Shown in pieces: positions 10,310-20,612 of a stretch of 64,000 nucleotides of DNA. The position numbers and the translations under genes are program-made. The notes under the pieces are model-generated. The model searched no databases. It was not told where the DNA came from and saw only the letters and a program-made list of their open reading frames with translations. Source of the stretch: Heterotrichella gracilis (lineage: Eukaryota > Sar > Xanthophyceae > Tribonematales > Xanthonemataceae); the NCBI GenBank assembly GCA_032358255.1, contig JAULBX010004888.1, forward strand, positions 1 through 64,000, written 5' to 3'. Position 1 is the first letter of the stretch. Each line of letters begins with the position of its first letter.

Positions 10310-13300
10310 ATGCCACGTGGCGACCAGCGGTGGCTGCTGCAGGGGCTGGTGGAGGTGCTGGGGTGGGACGAGGTGGTGGGGGAGGGGGTGGTGGCGGCGC
10401 TGGTGGGGGCTCATGGGGAGGGGGAGGTGCAGGCAATTGTCCAGGTAGGGGAGGAAACCTGGCAACTAGAACCGTCCCTATGGGTCGTGCAGACTCCTGC
10501 GGGCGTCTCATCTGCCATTCTCGTCGATGTGCATTGGTTTGCAAGGAGTGCAGTCTGCCCTACATGCCTCCCCATGTGCCAGCCAGCCCTGTGTACAACA
10601 CTTCGGCACGCCTGCCTTGGTTTGTGCGCACAAGAATACGATGGCAACTGGATCCTGCAGTGGGTGCAAAATCCCTGTCTGTGCTGCCAGTGCCCGTTTT
10701 GCTACCATTTTATTTCCTACCATTGTATTCTGATGTATTTTGAAATCCACTTTGTAATCCACTTCCAGGACTACATGGGGGGGGATCCGAAAGCGCAGCA
10801 GCTGATTGACGAGTTTTTCGGCAAAGTCCCCGCGCCGATCAGGGCCATCCCCAGAAGCGCTCCCGCAATCCCCGCCCAGTTCAGAGGCGTCACCGCCACC
10901 CCCACCCCCACCTACACCACCAGCAGCAGCGGCAGCAACTCCAGGGCGGCCAGTGGTGGGGTGCCACGTGGCGGAGATGGCACAGCGGGCAGGTGGGGCG
11001 CGGAGGTAAATGGGTGTGGAGGGTCAGAGACGGGGAGCGGGGTGCACTAGAAAGGGTTTAAATATATTGTTTGAGTGGCAAATCTCCATAGTGGGGCCTC
11101 TTAATATTGCTTTAGTAAGTTGCGGGTCCAGGGTTCCAGCTTGGGAATGGGGGGAGGGGGGCAGGGAGCATGCAAGAGTCCCACCTTCGTGCAACGTGGG
11201 GCAGGGCCAGGAGTTACATGCATGGCCACATGGCATAATCACATGGGCATAATCACAGGCCTGACCATGTGCCTAATCGCCTGAATCAATACGATGTCTT
11301 TTTGTGTAACATCTGTTTTGCAATTTTTTTTCTCTACAGTGAATGTACACTGTTTGCCTGATTTTGCGTTGTAGCACGTTATCACGCATGTCACTTGTTT
11401 GATGGGTGTAGGAGTGGCTCAGCATTTACCAGCCAGCCACAGCCCCCACCACCCACCACCAGCCAGCAACAGCCCCCACCACCCACCACCAGCCAGCCAG
11501 GTGGGCAGCAGGGGAGGGGCAAGGGGAGGAAGAAAGGGGCGGTGTCACTGGGGGAGTTTTACCAGAACCCCTCACAGGTGGGCATCCCCATCGTGTTTTC
11601 TAGTCGGATACTTGCATTCTGCCAAATTGGAATTGTCGCTGGATCTACAGAGCCATGCAGGTCTCCCCTGACATACACACCCCCACTTGCCATGAACAAA
11701 CCATGTCTAAAAGCGTTAAGCATGCAAGCGTACCACAAGTAACAGATATCTGCTGAAACGTTTGCGCTGGCTTGGTGTGATTCCTCCGAGTAGGGCTCAT
11801 TTAGAGTGTAGGGTGTAGGGTTTGTTGTGGATGCTGGCGGCAGCTTGTCCAAAATAGAAGCACACACCCGGTACAGAAAACTGCCGCTGTCATTCCCAGA
11901 TTTGTGTACCATCTGCCCACAGGCTGTTGAAAACGTGAAAAGGCAGCAGCAGCAGCAGCAGCAGCAACCCCCGGCAGGGTCCCAGCAGCAGGCGGCGGAG
12001 TCAGGGGGTAAACCGGGGTCCAAATCCAAGGGGAAGTCACAGGGCCCGCCCCTGCCTGACCGCCCCTTTGTCAATTGCCTGGGGTGCGGCAAGATCTATG
12101 ATTGCAGGGGGGCAAATGCAGACACAAGGAGGTTCCTGGGTGAGTGGTGGGGTGGTGGGTGGGTGTTGTGGTGGGTGGGTGCCTTGCACATGCGCGTCGC
12201 TGAGCTGTTGTTGGATTTTTAATGAGAGAGAGAAGTGAAGCGTTTTGATCTCGGCACATTTCATACCATAGGTCATCATGCGCAAGCTCCTGCTTCACTG
12301 CATGTTTGTCCAAGAGTTATGATGTCATGCAGGGTCGGGAGGGCTGTGCACCTTCTGTGGTCGCCAGGTGGCGCTCACCTATGCCGACAGGCTGGCAGGG
12401 GGGGAGGGGGGCCAGGGGGAGGCAGCGGCTGGCGGTGGTGACGAGGGGGCATATGAGGTAGGGTTTAGGGTTCAGGGTGTTAGGTGAGTGGCATATGAGG
12501 TAGGGTTTAGGGTTAAGGGTGTTATGTGAGTGGCGTATGAGGTGGGGTTGACCAACTTGGTCAGAGTGTGTGACACTCAATTCAAGTGTCACACAGTCAA
12601 GATGCATCGACATTGGCAACCAGATCCCCACCCCCTACCCCTTGTGCCCTTGAACTCACTCCACCCCCCCACCTGCCACACGAACACCCCACCCCTGCCA
12701 GAAGGTGCTTGCAACTCAGGACCCCCGGGTGAATATCACGATTATGTCGTAGGGCAGCACAGTGCGCCAGCGCAGGAGTTTGATTACCCGATTGTGCGAC
12801 CCCAACCCCCAAAAAAGCAAAAAATGAAAGCAAATGCCGCTGCTCAAATCCCTGGATTTGAAGCAGTGGCTGCATTTGGGGCGATCATATCCTGCTGACC
12901 CTCACCCTCTGCACCTGTAGGAGGCGCTTGCCCTGAAGGACCGGCTGGTGGACTACGACCGCAACGCTGCGCAGCGCACCAGCGTGGTTGACGACCAGAG
13001 CGACTTCTTTGAGATCGACACTAACGCCTGGCTCACGGAGGAGGTAGGGTTTTTGTGAGGGTTTTCAACCGTGATGTGGCCTTGAAAAGTATTGAAAGAT
13101 TTTGTAAAAACCTTCTTCAACATTCTCTATATACTAGTTGTTTATTTTTTGAAGATAGTATCCACTCGTAGCCTCTTGCAACAGTAGGAAATGAAGGGTG
13201 TCTGTTTCTCGACTCTATAGACTATAGAAAAGGCTGCTGTTGCTGGAGTAGCGTTAAGCCCTGTTGGGTCCAGGAGTCCTCATGAGGGTTTCAAAGGGTT

Positions 13301-16300
13301 TGGCGCGCAGGAGGAGCGCCACTTCTGGCTTCTCAGAACTTGGAAAATTAGGGAATCAGTCAGGTTTCAGCCAGAGTTTCCCGAGAAGTATGAACATTAA
13401 GTAAAATGCGAGATAGAGTATTAAACCAGGAAATCAGCCAGGATGAAGCGAGGTATTCCGTCTCTTTTTGTGCAGGAGCGAGCGCCAGGCTCAGCTGGTG
13501 GAGGACTATTGCTGCATGTAAAGTTCTATTTAAAAAACATTTTCAGGGTTTAACTTGCAGGAGCGTGCAGCGAGCAGCGCCAGTTCTTGGCTTTTCAGCA
13601 TCATGGAAAATGGGGCTCAGCGAGAGTTCCATCTCCGTTTGTGCAGGAGCGGGCCCAGCTGGTGGAGGAGGAGCGGCATTTGTGTTTAGGGTATTTTAAG
13701 GGTTTGAGTTGCAGGCGGAGCGCCACTTTTGGGGCCTCTCAGTACGTTGTAACATTCGAGAAGGACCTGCAGATGGATTCGCTTAGTGTGGATATACTCC
13801 TTTTGTGCAGGAGCGGGCTGTGTTGCGCGATCAGCAGCGCCAGGCCCAGCTGGCAGAGGAGGAGCGGCGGCGCAGGGTGGTGGTCACAATCGACCTGCTG
13901 GGGAGGAGGGTGATGCTGGAGGGGGGCGAGGAGGGGGGACAAGGGGGGGAGGGGAGGGCGGCCAACGCGGGGCTGGCGGCAGACGCGGCGCTGGCTGCCG
14001 CCGCCACTGCAGCGCAGAAACCCCAGGTAAGGGTTTGTGCACCCACAGTCTCTTTGTGGCATTTCACGCGTATTGGTTTCGTTCTCTACTGAAGACACTC
14101 TCTATTTTTAGACGATAACAACCAATGATTGATTGCGTGCTTTACCTTTACTTAAATCTCCCAATTTATGCACCGACGTGGATTGGTCACATGGCTTTGC
14201 AGGGTGGCGGCACAGGGGCAGCGGCAGCGGCTCAGGCAGCAGGAATCGACTCAGGGACCTCCCGAGAAACCCAGCTACAAATGCACATCGCCGCCAACCC
14301 CTCCATCCCCATCGCAGCCCCTGTTTTCGTCCCCCTGGCCAATCGGGCCAGTGAGGTGGCGCCACCTGGCAGCAACAGGCAGGGGAGTAAGAGCAAGGGG
14401 GGCGCAGGGGAGAAGGCTAAGGAGGGGAAGGGGAAGGGGAAGAACCCTAAGGGAGGGTTTGGGCTGAGGAACGCCGCTCCCAGCCTGGGCTATGCAAGGG
14501 TGCAGCATGATGGTACGTGTGCAGGGTGGTGATGGGGCTTAGCGTCTCACCCCTGCAGCCTCATTAAAGCCCTATACCCCTCAACACTCTATAACTTCAG
14601 CCATCCTATGTGCACCGCTCTACATCCACAAATTTCTTGGTACTTTGTCCGTATGCGTGGGCAGCCCCGGGAACTTCGAGCGATAGAACCAACACCAGGC
14701 CCTTTACCCATGCACCAACCCCACCTCCATCATGCGCCAGGATTATACACTCAAAACAACGTTCTCATATGCCTTGACCCCCCCCCACCCATTACCCCAA
14801 CCATGCACCCATGACATCTTATATGACATACCCTGCTCCTGCCACGTGCGCAGAGTACACCGGTGATGTGGACACATTGGCCGCTGACATGGATAGGGCG
14901 CTGCGCCTGACCAACGGCGACGCGACACCTGGCGCACCACTCACGCACCACCACCCCTCCCCACCACCCCAGCAGCCCCAGCCCCAGCCCCAGGTGGCGC
15001 TGGATTTGTGCCCCCCTGTGCCCCCCTCGGATTTCAAGGCGCTGAAGGGGGCCAAGGGGGCCCAGCGGCCGGCCACCACTGTGAAGCAGGCTCCCCAAGG
15101 TGAGACACATGATATTAGAAACCCTGAAGATGACTGCAGGTGACTTTTAAAACATGCGTGCGCATCCTAAATATGTACTGTTGCGATGTGGCTGTGCCCA
15201 CCCATGCCGCCAAATACATGTACCACATACGCGCATCTGGTGCGCGTTTCAATGCAACATACAAACCAATCTCAACCGTGGTGGAAATGTGGCACGATTA
15301 GTTGCAAGCTTTTCTATCGTCAATTTACCCCCCTCTTTGCCCCAGTGATCCAAGACGGGCTGGTGCTGCTGCGTGGCTGGCTGCCCCCCTCCACCCAGTG
15401 CGACATTGTGCGACAACTGCGGGGACTGGGGCTGGGTCCAGGGGGGTTCTACACGCCCACCTACGGGGATGGCGCGCAGCTCAACCTGAGCATGATGTGC
15501 CTGGGCAAGGTGGGTGGTGTAGGGTTTATGTTTTAAGTTTAGGGTTTTACACGCCCAGGTCAGGGACGGTGCTCAACCTGCACATGATGTGCCTTGGCAA
15601 GGTGGATGCGGGGGGTCCTTTGGGTGGGTAATGGAGGGTGCATGGTGCATTGTTGTGTTGGTATTACAGCCAGGAGAACAGGGGGGGAACTGGTGGATGC
15701 ACACACACCAAGGGGGTTCACATGACGGGTGCAACAGTGTTTCTTCCCGCCCCATTCTCACTCCACAGCATAATTCACACACCACACACCACACACCACA
15801 CACATGCCTCCAACTTGTCCCCATCACCACCACCACCCCACCACCCTTTCCTACAGCACTGGACCTCGCACATTCACCTACGACACCTCCCATCCCTCAA
15901 CCCTAAGCTTTAAACGCTAAACCTCCCTGCAGCACTGGGAGCCCCGCACCTCCACCTACGACACCTCCCGGCCCTCATTCGACGGCGCCACCGCCCCCGC
16001 CATTCCCCCCTCCCTCACCCACCTGGCACGTCAGGCAGTGGAGGACGCCAACGCAGCCATTCAGGAGCTGACAGCTGGCAACAGGCTGCTGCCGCTGCCC
16101 ACCCCTGACGTCTGCCTGGTCAATTTCTATGAGCGCTCAGGGCGACTGGGGCTGCATCAGGTGAGACATTTTTGGGGGGGAGGCGTGGCAGTGGTATGTG
16201 ATTGTGTGTGCGTTCGGGTTTGGGGGGCATGGAATTTGCCTGGGCTCTATTACTTGGCGCGTAGAGTTTGGCGTAGCACCGGCCGGTTAGGAGCTGACAG

Positions 16301-16820
16301 GTGGCAGTATGCCTGGTCAATTGCATGAGGTGGGGCTTTGTGTGTGGGGTATGGTGGCGTGTGTTCGATGGAGGGGGGGTTTGCTTGTCTGCATCACATG
16401 TGGGCTGTGATGCCCGCCCGACTGCAATGTATTAAAGTGTCGGCTTGGGCATTAGGGATAGTTGTGAGGAGGTTTCATAATTGGTTATATCTTTAATTGA
16501 AATCATTAATTGGATTGTGCCTCCCTTGCCTCCCCCAGGACAAGGACGAGTCTCCCGCCAGCCTGCGTGCAGGCATACCCGTGGTGTCATTCTCTATCGG
16601 GGATGCCGCAGACTTTTTGTGCAGCCCCACCCGGGACGAGGCGCATCCCCAGGCCCGCACGCTGCGCCTGGAGTCTGGGGATGCGCTTGTGTTTGGAGGC
16701 AAGTCCAGGATACTGTTTCATGCAGTGACAGCCATCCACCATGACACCGCACCCCAGGACCTTATTGACGCCTCTGGCCTGCGGCCAGGGAGGCTGAACC
16801 TCACCTTCAGGCAGCTATAG
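10310..16820 (+). CDS. ASC-1/TRIP4-type zinc finger fused to AlkB-type Fe(II)/2OG dioxygenase
   Basis: Predicted 811-residue protein from 12 exons: 10310-10444, 10769-10992, 11412-11577, 11923-12139, 12333-12457, 12921-13043, 13811-14026, 14203-14512, 14854-15099, 15346-15509, 15933-16160, 16539-16820. All junctions are GT-AG and phases add up to the stop. Residues 1-75 resemble the N-terminal helical domain of ASC-1. A polyglutamine and proline linker follows. The C2HC5 finger spans exons 4-6 (CLGCGKIYDC, LCTFCGRQVALTYADR, ALKDRLVDYDRNAAQRT, VDDQSDFFEIDTNAWL), then VTIDLLGRRVM. From about residue 450, LDLCPP and DGLVLLRGWLP open a plant-type AlkB domain with LGLHQDKDE (iron-binding His and Asp), ILFHAV (third His) and RLNLTFRQL (2-oxoglutarate arginines). 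The likely role is oxidative repair of alkylated nucleic acid, guided by the ASC-1 part. The fusion is inferred from phase alone. Confidence 0.8.
11943..11967 (+). repeat. CAG run coding polyglutamine in the ASC-1/AlkB gene
   Basis: Seven CAG codons plus one CAA lie in exon 4, just before the zinc finger. This is a likely length-variable linker. Confidence 0.8.
13300..13810 (+). repeat. Tandem array of decayed exon-7 acceptor copies
   Basis: The 767-bp intron before exon 7 holds repeated units made of two blocks. Block A, at about 13306, 13555 and 13708, reads 'gcaggaggagcgccacttctgg' or similar. Block B, at about 13471, 13640 and 13801, reads 'tttgtgcaggagcgggc' or similar. Only the last block B is the true acceptor of exon 7. 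Most copies keep an AG followed by codons of the ERA..QLVEEER type, so each is a potential cryptic acceptor. Confidence 0.75.
15541..15602 (+). repeat. Decayed copy of the exon-10 end and donor
   Basis: The stretch 'ttttacacgcccaggtcag...ctgcacatgatgtgccttggcaaggtgg' repeats 15449-15511 of the AlkB exon 10 (GFYTPTYGDGAQLNLSMMCLGK plus donor), about 90 bp downstream in the intron. Internal deletions remove part of the unit. Confidence 0.8.
15853..15905 (+). repeat. Decayed copy of the exon-11 acceptor and start
   Basis: 'cctacagcactggacctcgcacattcacctacgacacctccc' copies the true start of exon 11 at 15927-15975 ('cctgcagcactgggagcc...'), about 75 bp upstream of it. Confidence 0.8.
16285..16330 (+). 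repeat. Decayed copy of the exon-11 3' part
   Basis: 'ggagctgacaggtggcagtatgcctggtcaatt' resembles exon 11 codons for ELTAGN and CLVNF with the middle removed. It lies in the intron after exon 11. Confidence 0.6.
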
Positions 16821-17437
16821 AGTGGGGGAATACATTGCAACTCGTTTGGGGATGCAAGCTGTTTGGAATTGGAATATACGGTAGGCCCCTTCCTACCGCA
16901 TAGGGTGATATTTAGGGTTTAGGGTTTCATGTTTTGCGGCCCCATGGGGTGACGTGCATCCCCAGGCTGGGGCAGCAACCAGGGAGCACTTCATGATGAA
17001 CCTGGCCTTTAGGCAGCTCAAGGGAGGATAAGACAATGAGAAAAAGAATGAATGTGAAGGTGATGTCCCCGTTTCATATTTTGGGCTGGGCCTGGGAGGT
17101 TGAACCTTACCATTAGGCGGCTGTAGAGAGGGGGAGTACTTTGCGACTTGTTTGGGGTTCCACCTTGTTCAACAGTGGGGTTGCAACATTGTTTGTGGTT
17201 GCAGTAAAGGTCCCTCCCAGAGAGAGCAATGCACGGGTTGCAACTGCAACTGCAATGCAGCTGTGATGCGACTGTAATACTAAAAGGAATTATCCAACTG
17301 AACGTCTCAAAAGCCTATAAGGTAGCTAGCTGCCTGTTGAGCAAGGGTGGAGGGGTTGGCCCCAAGCTTGTCTAGACCTGGAGGGGTTGACCCTCCCCGG
17401 GACCAGTGGATGACTTTTGATGCACCCAAGTAGTCAT
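16821..17437. repeat. 3' flank of ASC-1/AlkB with two decayed copies of its last codons
   Basis: Copies of the terminal 'aggctgaacctcaccttcaggcagctatag' segment recur at about 16997-17025 and 17088-17128. The second continues through the same 'agagtgggggaatac...cgtttggggatgc' 3' flank as the true end at 16787-16855. The word 'gcatccccaggc' at 16952 also echoes exon 12. A TTTAGGG pair sits at 16911-16926. No gene is seen. Confidence 0.7.
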
Positions 17438-17854
17438 TCAATTTCTTCCCTGAATGATTACAGGGCTAGATGTGCCTGCCGCGCCATCTACTGAGTAAGA
17501 TTCCGGCCCGGGTATACCGGGTATTGCAATGGTATTCTGACTGATTTGCCAATGCTGTGCCATCAGTAGGTCTGGTGGCACATATATGGGGGATGTGGGA
17601 CTGGATGTGAATAACCCATACATGTGGGTTACTGTAAGACTTTCTGTTGCCGGAGCCCCTTGCCATGTGTGCACATAATGATATACTATTGGCTTTGAAT
17701 TGTATCTGTGGATTCTCCTCATTGATGACATTGCAATGGACAATTGTCCAGTGCTACGTTTGGAACTGCTGGACACTGGCTTCCAAGATATCCGCACACG
17801 ATCATCGTTTGCTGAAAACTCAAAGCCGCGTCCAAGCACCTCGAAACTTGGCAC
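17438..17854 (-). CDS. Unrecognised open frame, 138 codons
   Basis: An uninterrupted frame begins at a methionine and ends in a stop at 17438-17440. The C-terminal two-thirds has mixed, non-repetitive composition (KPIVYHYVHTWQGAPATESL, then IYVPPDLLMAQHWQISQNT), which looks more protein-like than chance frames nearby. I do not recognise a family, and no splice-linked neighbour exon is evident. It may be an exon of an unknown or decayed gene that continues toward 18.6 kb on the same strand. Confidence 0.3.
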   Translation of the reverse strand: MPSFEVLGRGFEFSANDDRVRISWKPVSSSSKRSTGQLSIAMSSMRRIHRYNSKPIVYHYVHTWQGAPATESLTVTHMYGLFTSSPTSPIYVPPDLLMAQHWQISQNTIAIPGIPGPESYSVDGAAGTSSPVIIQGRN

Positions 17855-18159
17855 CCAGTCTGGACATGCGGCAAGTCATCAATAAAGAGGGTCCACTGAT
17901 ACAATTGATGCTACCATGTATTATAATACAAATCCTTGCACTTCCTTGGTCAATCGATTGCATATATATTTCTTTTCTCGCAGCACAGGGATGTCACCAA
18001 TAGGTTTGCTGCAAATGATAATCAATGATGATGATGATCCAACAGAATGACCATCCCAAAAACCTGCAACCTGGTTGATACATGAAAAATAAATAAATAA
18101 ATAACGACGCAGCCCGTCCTTGGACAGGCGTGCTGGTGAAGGAAGAGGATCAAGCAAAG

Positions 18160-18600
18160 AGAAGAGCATTGCCCCCTGTCCACTGTTTCCCCTACCATAT
18201 TTGGATACATGAACTTCATGCTGGCAGCTGTGAAGCAGATGTCGTTGGGCGGGCGCATCATGACGGTACCTGTCCAAGCATGTGCGAATCGTACAGCTGC
18301 TCCCTTGCCTTTGTCACCACAGCAACAGAAGCACCAAAAACCATTTGCTTCTTCCTGATGCAAGCGTTGGTCCTGTCTGTGCACAGGTTTGGCACTGCAC
18401 ACGCTCCCCTGCGTTGGACTCCATAAGTTCTTGCCAGTCATCACAGATCTTCTTGTTCTGTGAGACTTTTGGTTGAGGTCATTCGGGTCACGACCGACAA
18501 TCTCCAGCCTCAGAAATGCGGTGAGCCAGGCCTCTGCCCAGCGCACCTTGCCGCCTGCAAATCGCACAAATGATGCATCAGGCCGTACACAATTAGTTGT
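18160..18600 (-). pseudogene. Coding-like islands of unknown origin
   Basis: Read on the minus strand, the stretch gives protein-like islands in different frames, for example GGKVRWAEAWLTAFLRLEIV near 18500-18560, ICDDWQELMESNAGERV near 18400-18450 and AVRFAHAWTGTVMMRPPND near 18240-18300. They cannot be placed in one open frame and I recognise no family. This is most likely an old inactivated gene or mobile element; I cannot say which. Confidence 0.3.
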
Positions 18601-18739
18601 TGATTACAGCTGCATTGTACTTTCACTTACCCTAGGGTTTGTAGACTGCATAACAATGACGTTGGGGTGCGCCTGTTGGACACTCCTGCCATGTGGCACG
18701 TGCAACCGCCTTCCCCGCATCCCACATGATGATCCTCTA

Positions 18740-18853
18740 GCGCACACTTAGCTGACACGGCAGCCCCCTGGCTAAGTGTGCGCCACCCGGTACTAGGGGT
18801 GTTACTATATAAACCACGAACGTGGTTTATATACTAACACCCCTGCCGGTACC
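18740..18853. repeat. Two adjacent hairpins
   Basis: The first is 18740-18783, with exact 13-bp arms (GCGCACACTTAGC) and an 18-nt loop. The second is 18789-18853, with about 30-bp near-perfect arms and a 2-nt centre at 18819-18820. Its arms contain TATATAAACCACG and its reverse complement. Confidence 0.85.
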
Positions 18854-19067
18854 AACAGCACAAATGCTGCCCCCTTCAGATACACCATGGCCCCGTCAAA
18901 TACACCAGCAGGCTCTGCAAAACCATTTTTTCAGGCCAAACAGGAGATCACCGCCACGCTGCCCCTCGTGCCCTTGAAAAGGGGGTACGTGGCGCAGTAG
19001 TGGTGCAACGCAGCAGTGCAAGTGATACCCCCCACCTGGGCCTCCACCCTCCCGCTCCAGCTGAAGT

Positions 19068-19250
19068 TGTATGGGCAGGACTGGGTGGCGGCGGCGATGT
19101 CCTCTGCCGCATTCATCGCGTGCCCGTCTGGGGTCCCATATGTAGGGGGGAACCCCCAGCAAGGCAGTCTTTCCCCCTACATAAAAGACCAAAGGCGGGC
19201 GCGCGGAAGAATGCAGCTGAGGAAATCACCACCGCCACCCACTCCTGCCC
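19068..19250. repeat. Degenerate fold-back, arms of about 85 bp
   Basis: Segment 19068-19152 matches the reverse complement of about 19170-19250 at roughly three of four bases, through the shared word TATGTAGGGGG at the inner ends. Both arms translate outward to the same peptide pattern (LYGQDWVA..MSSAAF against LYGQEWVA..ISSAAF), so the duplicated segment was once coding. Confidence 0.7.
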
Positions 19251-20370
19251 ATACAGCATGGGAGCGCTGGTGTCTGGCCCCATGACGGGCCTCACCCAGG
19301 TCACACCAGAGCGTGAGGTGCCCATGGACCTGGGCCCGTCATGGGCTCCAGAAAAAGCCAAAATAATAATAACAGAAGAAAGATAAAGACAAAACAAAAT
19401 AATATCAGGAAATAACAAAAGGCACCACATGGAACAGCGCCCCCAACCTCTGTATGGGCCCCCACCTTGGCAAGCGTGGGGTCCCCACGGCTTCCCGAGA
19501 TGATCCCCTGTGTCTTGGTCGGCATGGCGTCTAGCATGGGCAGGTGGACCACTGGCTGGTTTACAGCCGATTGCCCTGCATGGTGGCACAAGGCCGGTCG
19601 GCCTGGGTCTTGCCGTACTTCACAGGCTGCGCGTGGTGTAAACCCTGAGTAGGGTAAAGGGTAGCACTACCCCCCTTGTAGTGGTTAGGTCAGTGGTTGG
19701 CAATGCGCATGCTGTTGTACGGTACCTAGAGTGGAGGGTGATGGGCATGTGAACGTTGATGTGAGAAGGCTCCAGAGAAATTCTTTGCTAATAAATCCTT
19801 TGCTTCTGAGCAGTTGCATACATGCGCATGCCCACCCTGGAGCGTGTCTTCAAGGGGCGATGGCGCTCAGGGCGGCAGCTAAATTACATAAATAAATAAT
19901 TATATATTATAAAAGTAAGAAAACATTAGAAAATGCAGATAATGAACAAGTAAACAACCTGAGCCCCTAGAATCTTTACCGCTAGCACTACTTGTAGCCA
20001 TGCCAGCGTCCTGCATGATATCGTGCCGTTCTCGAGTGAGTTGTTGATACGCATTGGGAAAGCAGCATGCACACAAACACTGACGACCAAGCACAGGCAG
20101 ATAACAGGCAGACATAGACTTCAGACTAGTGTCAATATCAACACATTGTGCCCAAGACTGTAGGTAGGATCGTATACGAAGTAAAAGTACATTGCTGTAC
20201 ATCCTAGTACTGCACTGACTACACTCATACTATTGTCGCCGACGTGACCCACGTGAACATCACAAAATGGTAGGGGAGAACACACAGAATGTTGCTGACT
20301 GTTGCAGGCCATGACGGTGATGCAGCCTACCCTTAGCAGGGAGCCAAGGACATGCCTGCCTGCCTTGCAA

Positions 20371-20612
20371 GCACACCTCCTTCCTGAAATTTGTTGAAAC
20401 CAGCGTAGGCCTTCTTAATTTCTGGGGACAGGTCACTTGGGTTTTGGCCGCCATGCACCAGTCCCCAGACATGCATGGCGTCTTGTTAGCGAGTATAAGA
20501 CAGAAGCCAGTTGCGTCCAGGGAGTTGGTGGATGGCTGACTAAGGCCCAAGTTACCTGTCTCCATAGGATAAGGAAACCTACGATGGTTTCAAGATTGAT
20601 ATTAGAAAGAGG
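20371..20612. repeat. Degenerate fold-back, arms of about 110 bp
   Basis: 20371-20480 aligns with the reverse complement of 20500-20612. The conserved core is GAGACAGGT.ACTTGGG beside GAAACCA.CGTAGG. Both arms give similar peptides on opposite strands (KTQVTCPQKLRRPTLVS and KAQVTCLHRIRKPTMVS). Confidence 0.65.

Larger units (their letters stand above)
6829..10466. repeat. Tandem segmental duplication, copy B
   Basis: This is the right-hand copy of the block at 3155-6712, in direct orientation with about 115 bp between copies. Similarity stops just after the donor site of the exon ending at 10444. It holds GT92 copy B and the functional exon 1 of the fusion gene. Confidence 0.8.

Noticed and set aside
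11430-11500. CRISPR-like short repeat ('caacagcccccaccacccaccaccagccag')
   Set aside because: It is only a coding proline/threonine/glutamine repeat within an exon, with no spacers; the DNA is eukaryotic.
14125-14532. Separate short gene ending at the in-frame stop after RVQHD
   Set aside because: The stop lies two dozen bases beyond a good donor (14513), and the next exon restores frame. I prefer the spliced fusion, while noting that a transcript could end here.
18861-20612. Virus-like or retroelement origin of the degenerate stretch
   Set aside because: I recognised no reverse transcriptase, integrase, capsid or long terminal repeat. The inverted arms alone do not support such a call.
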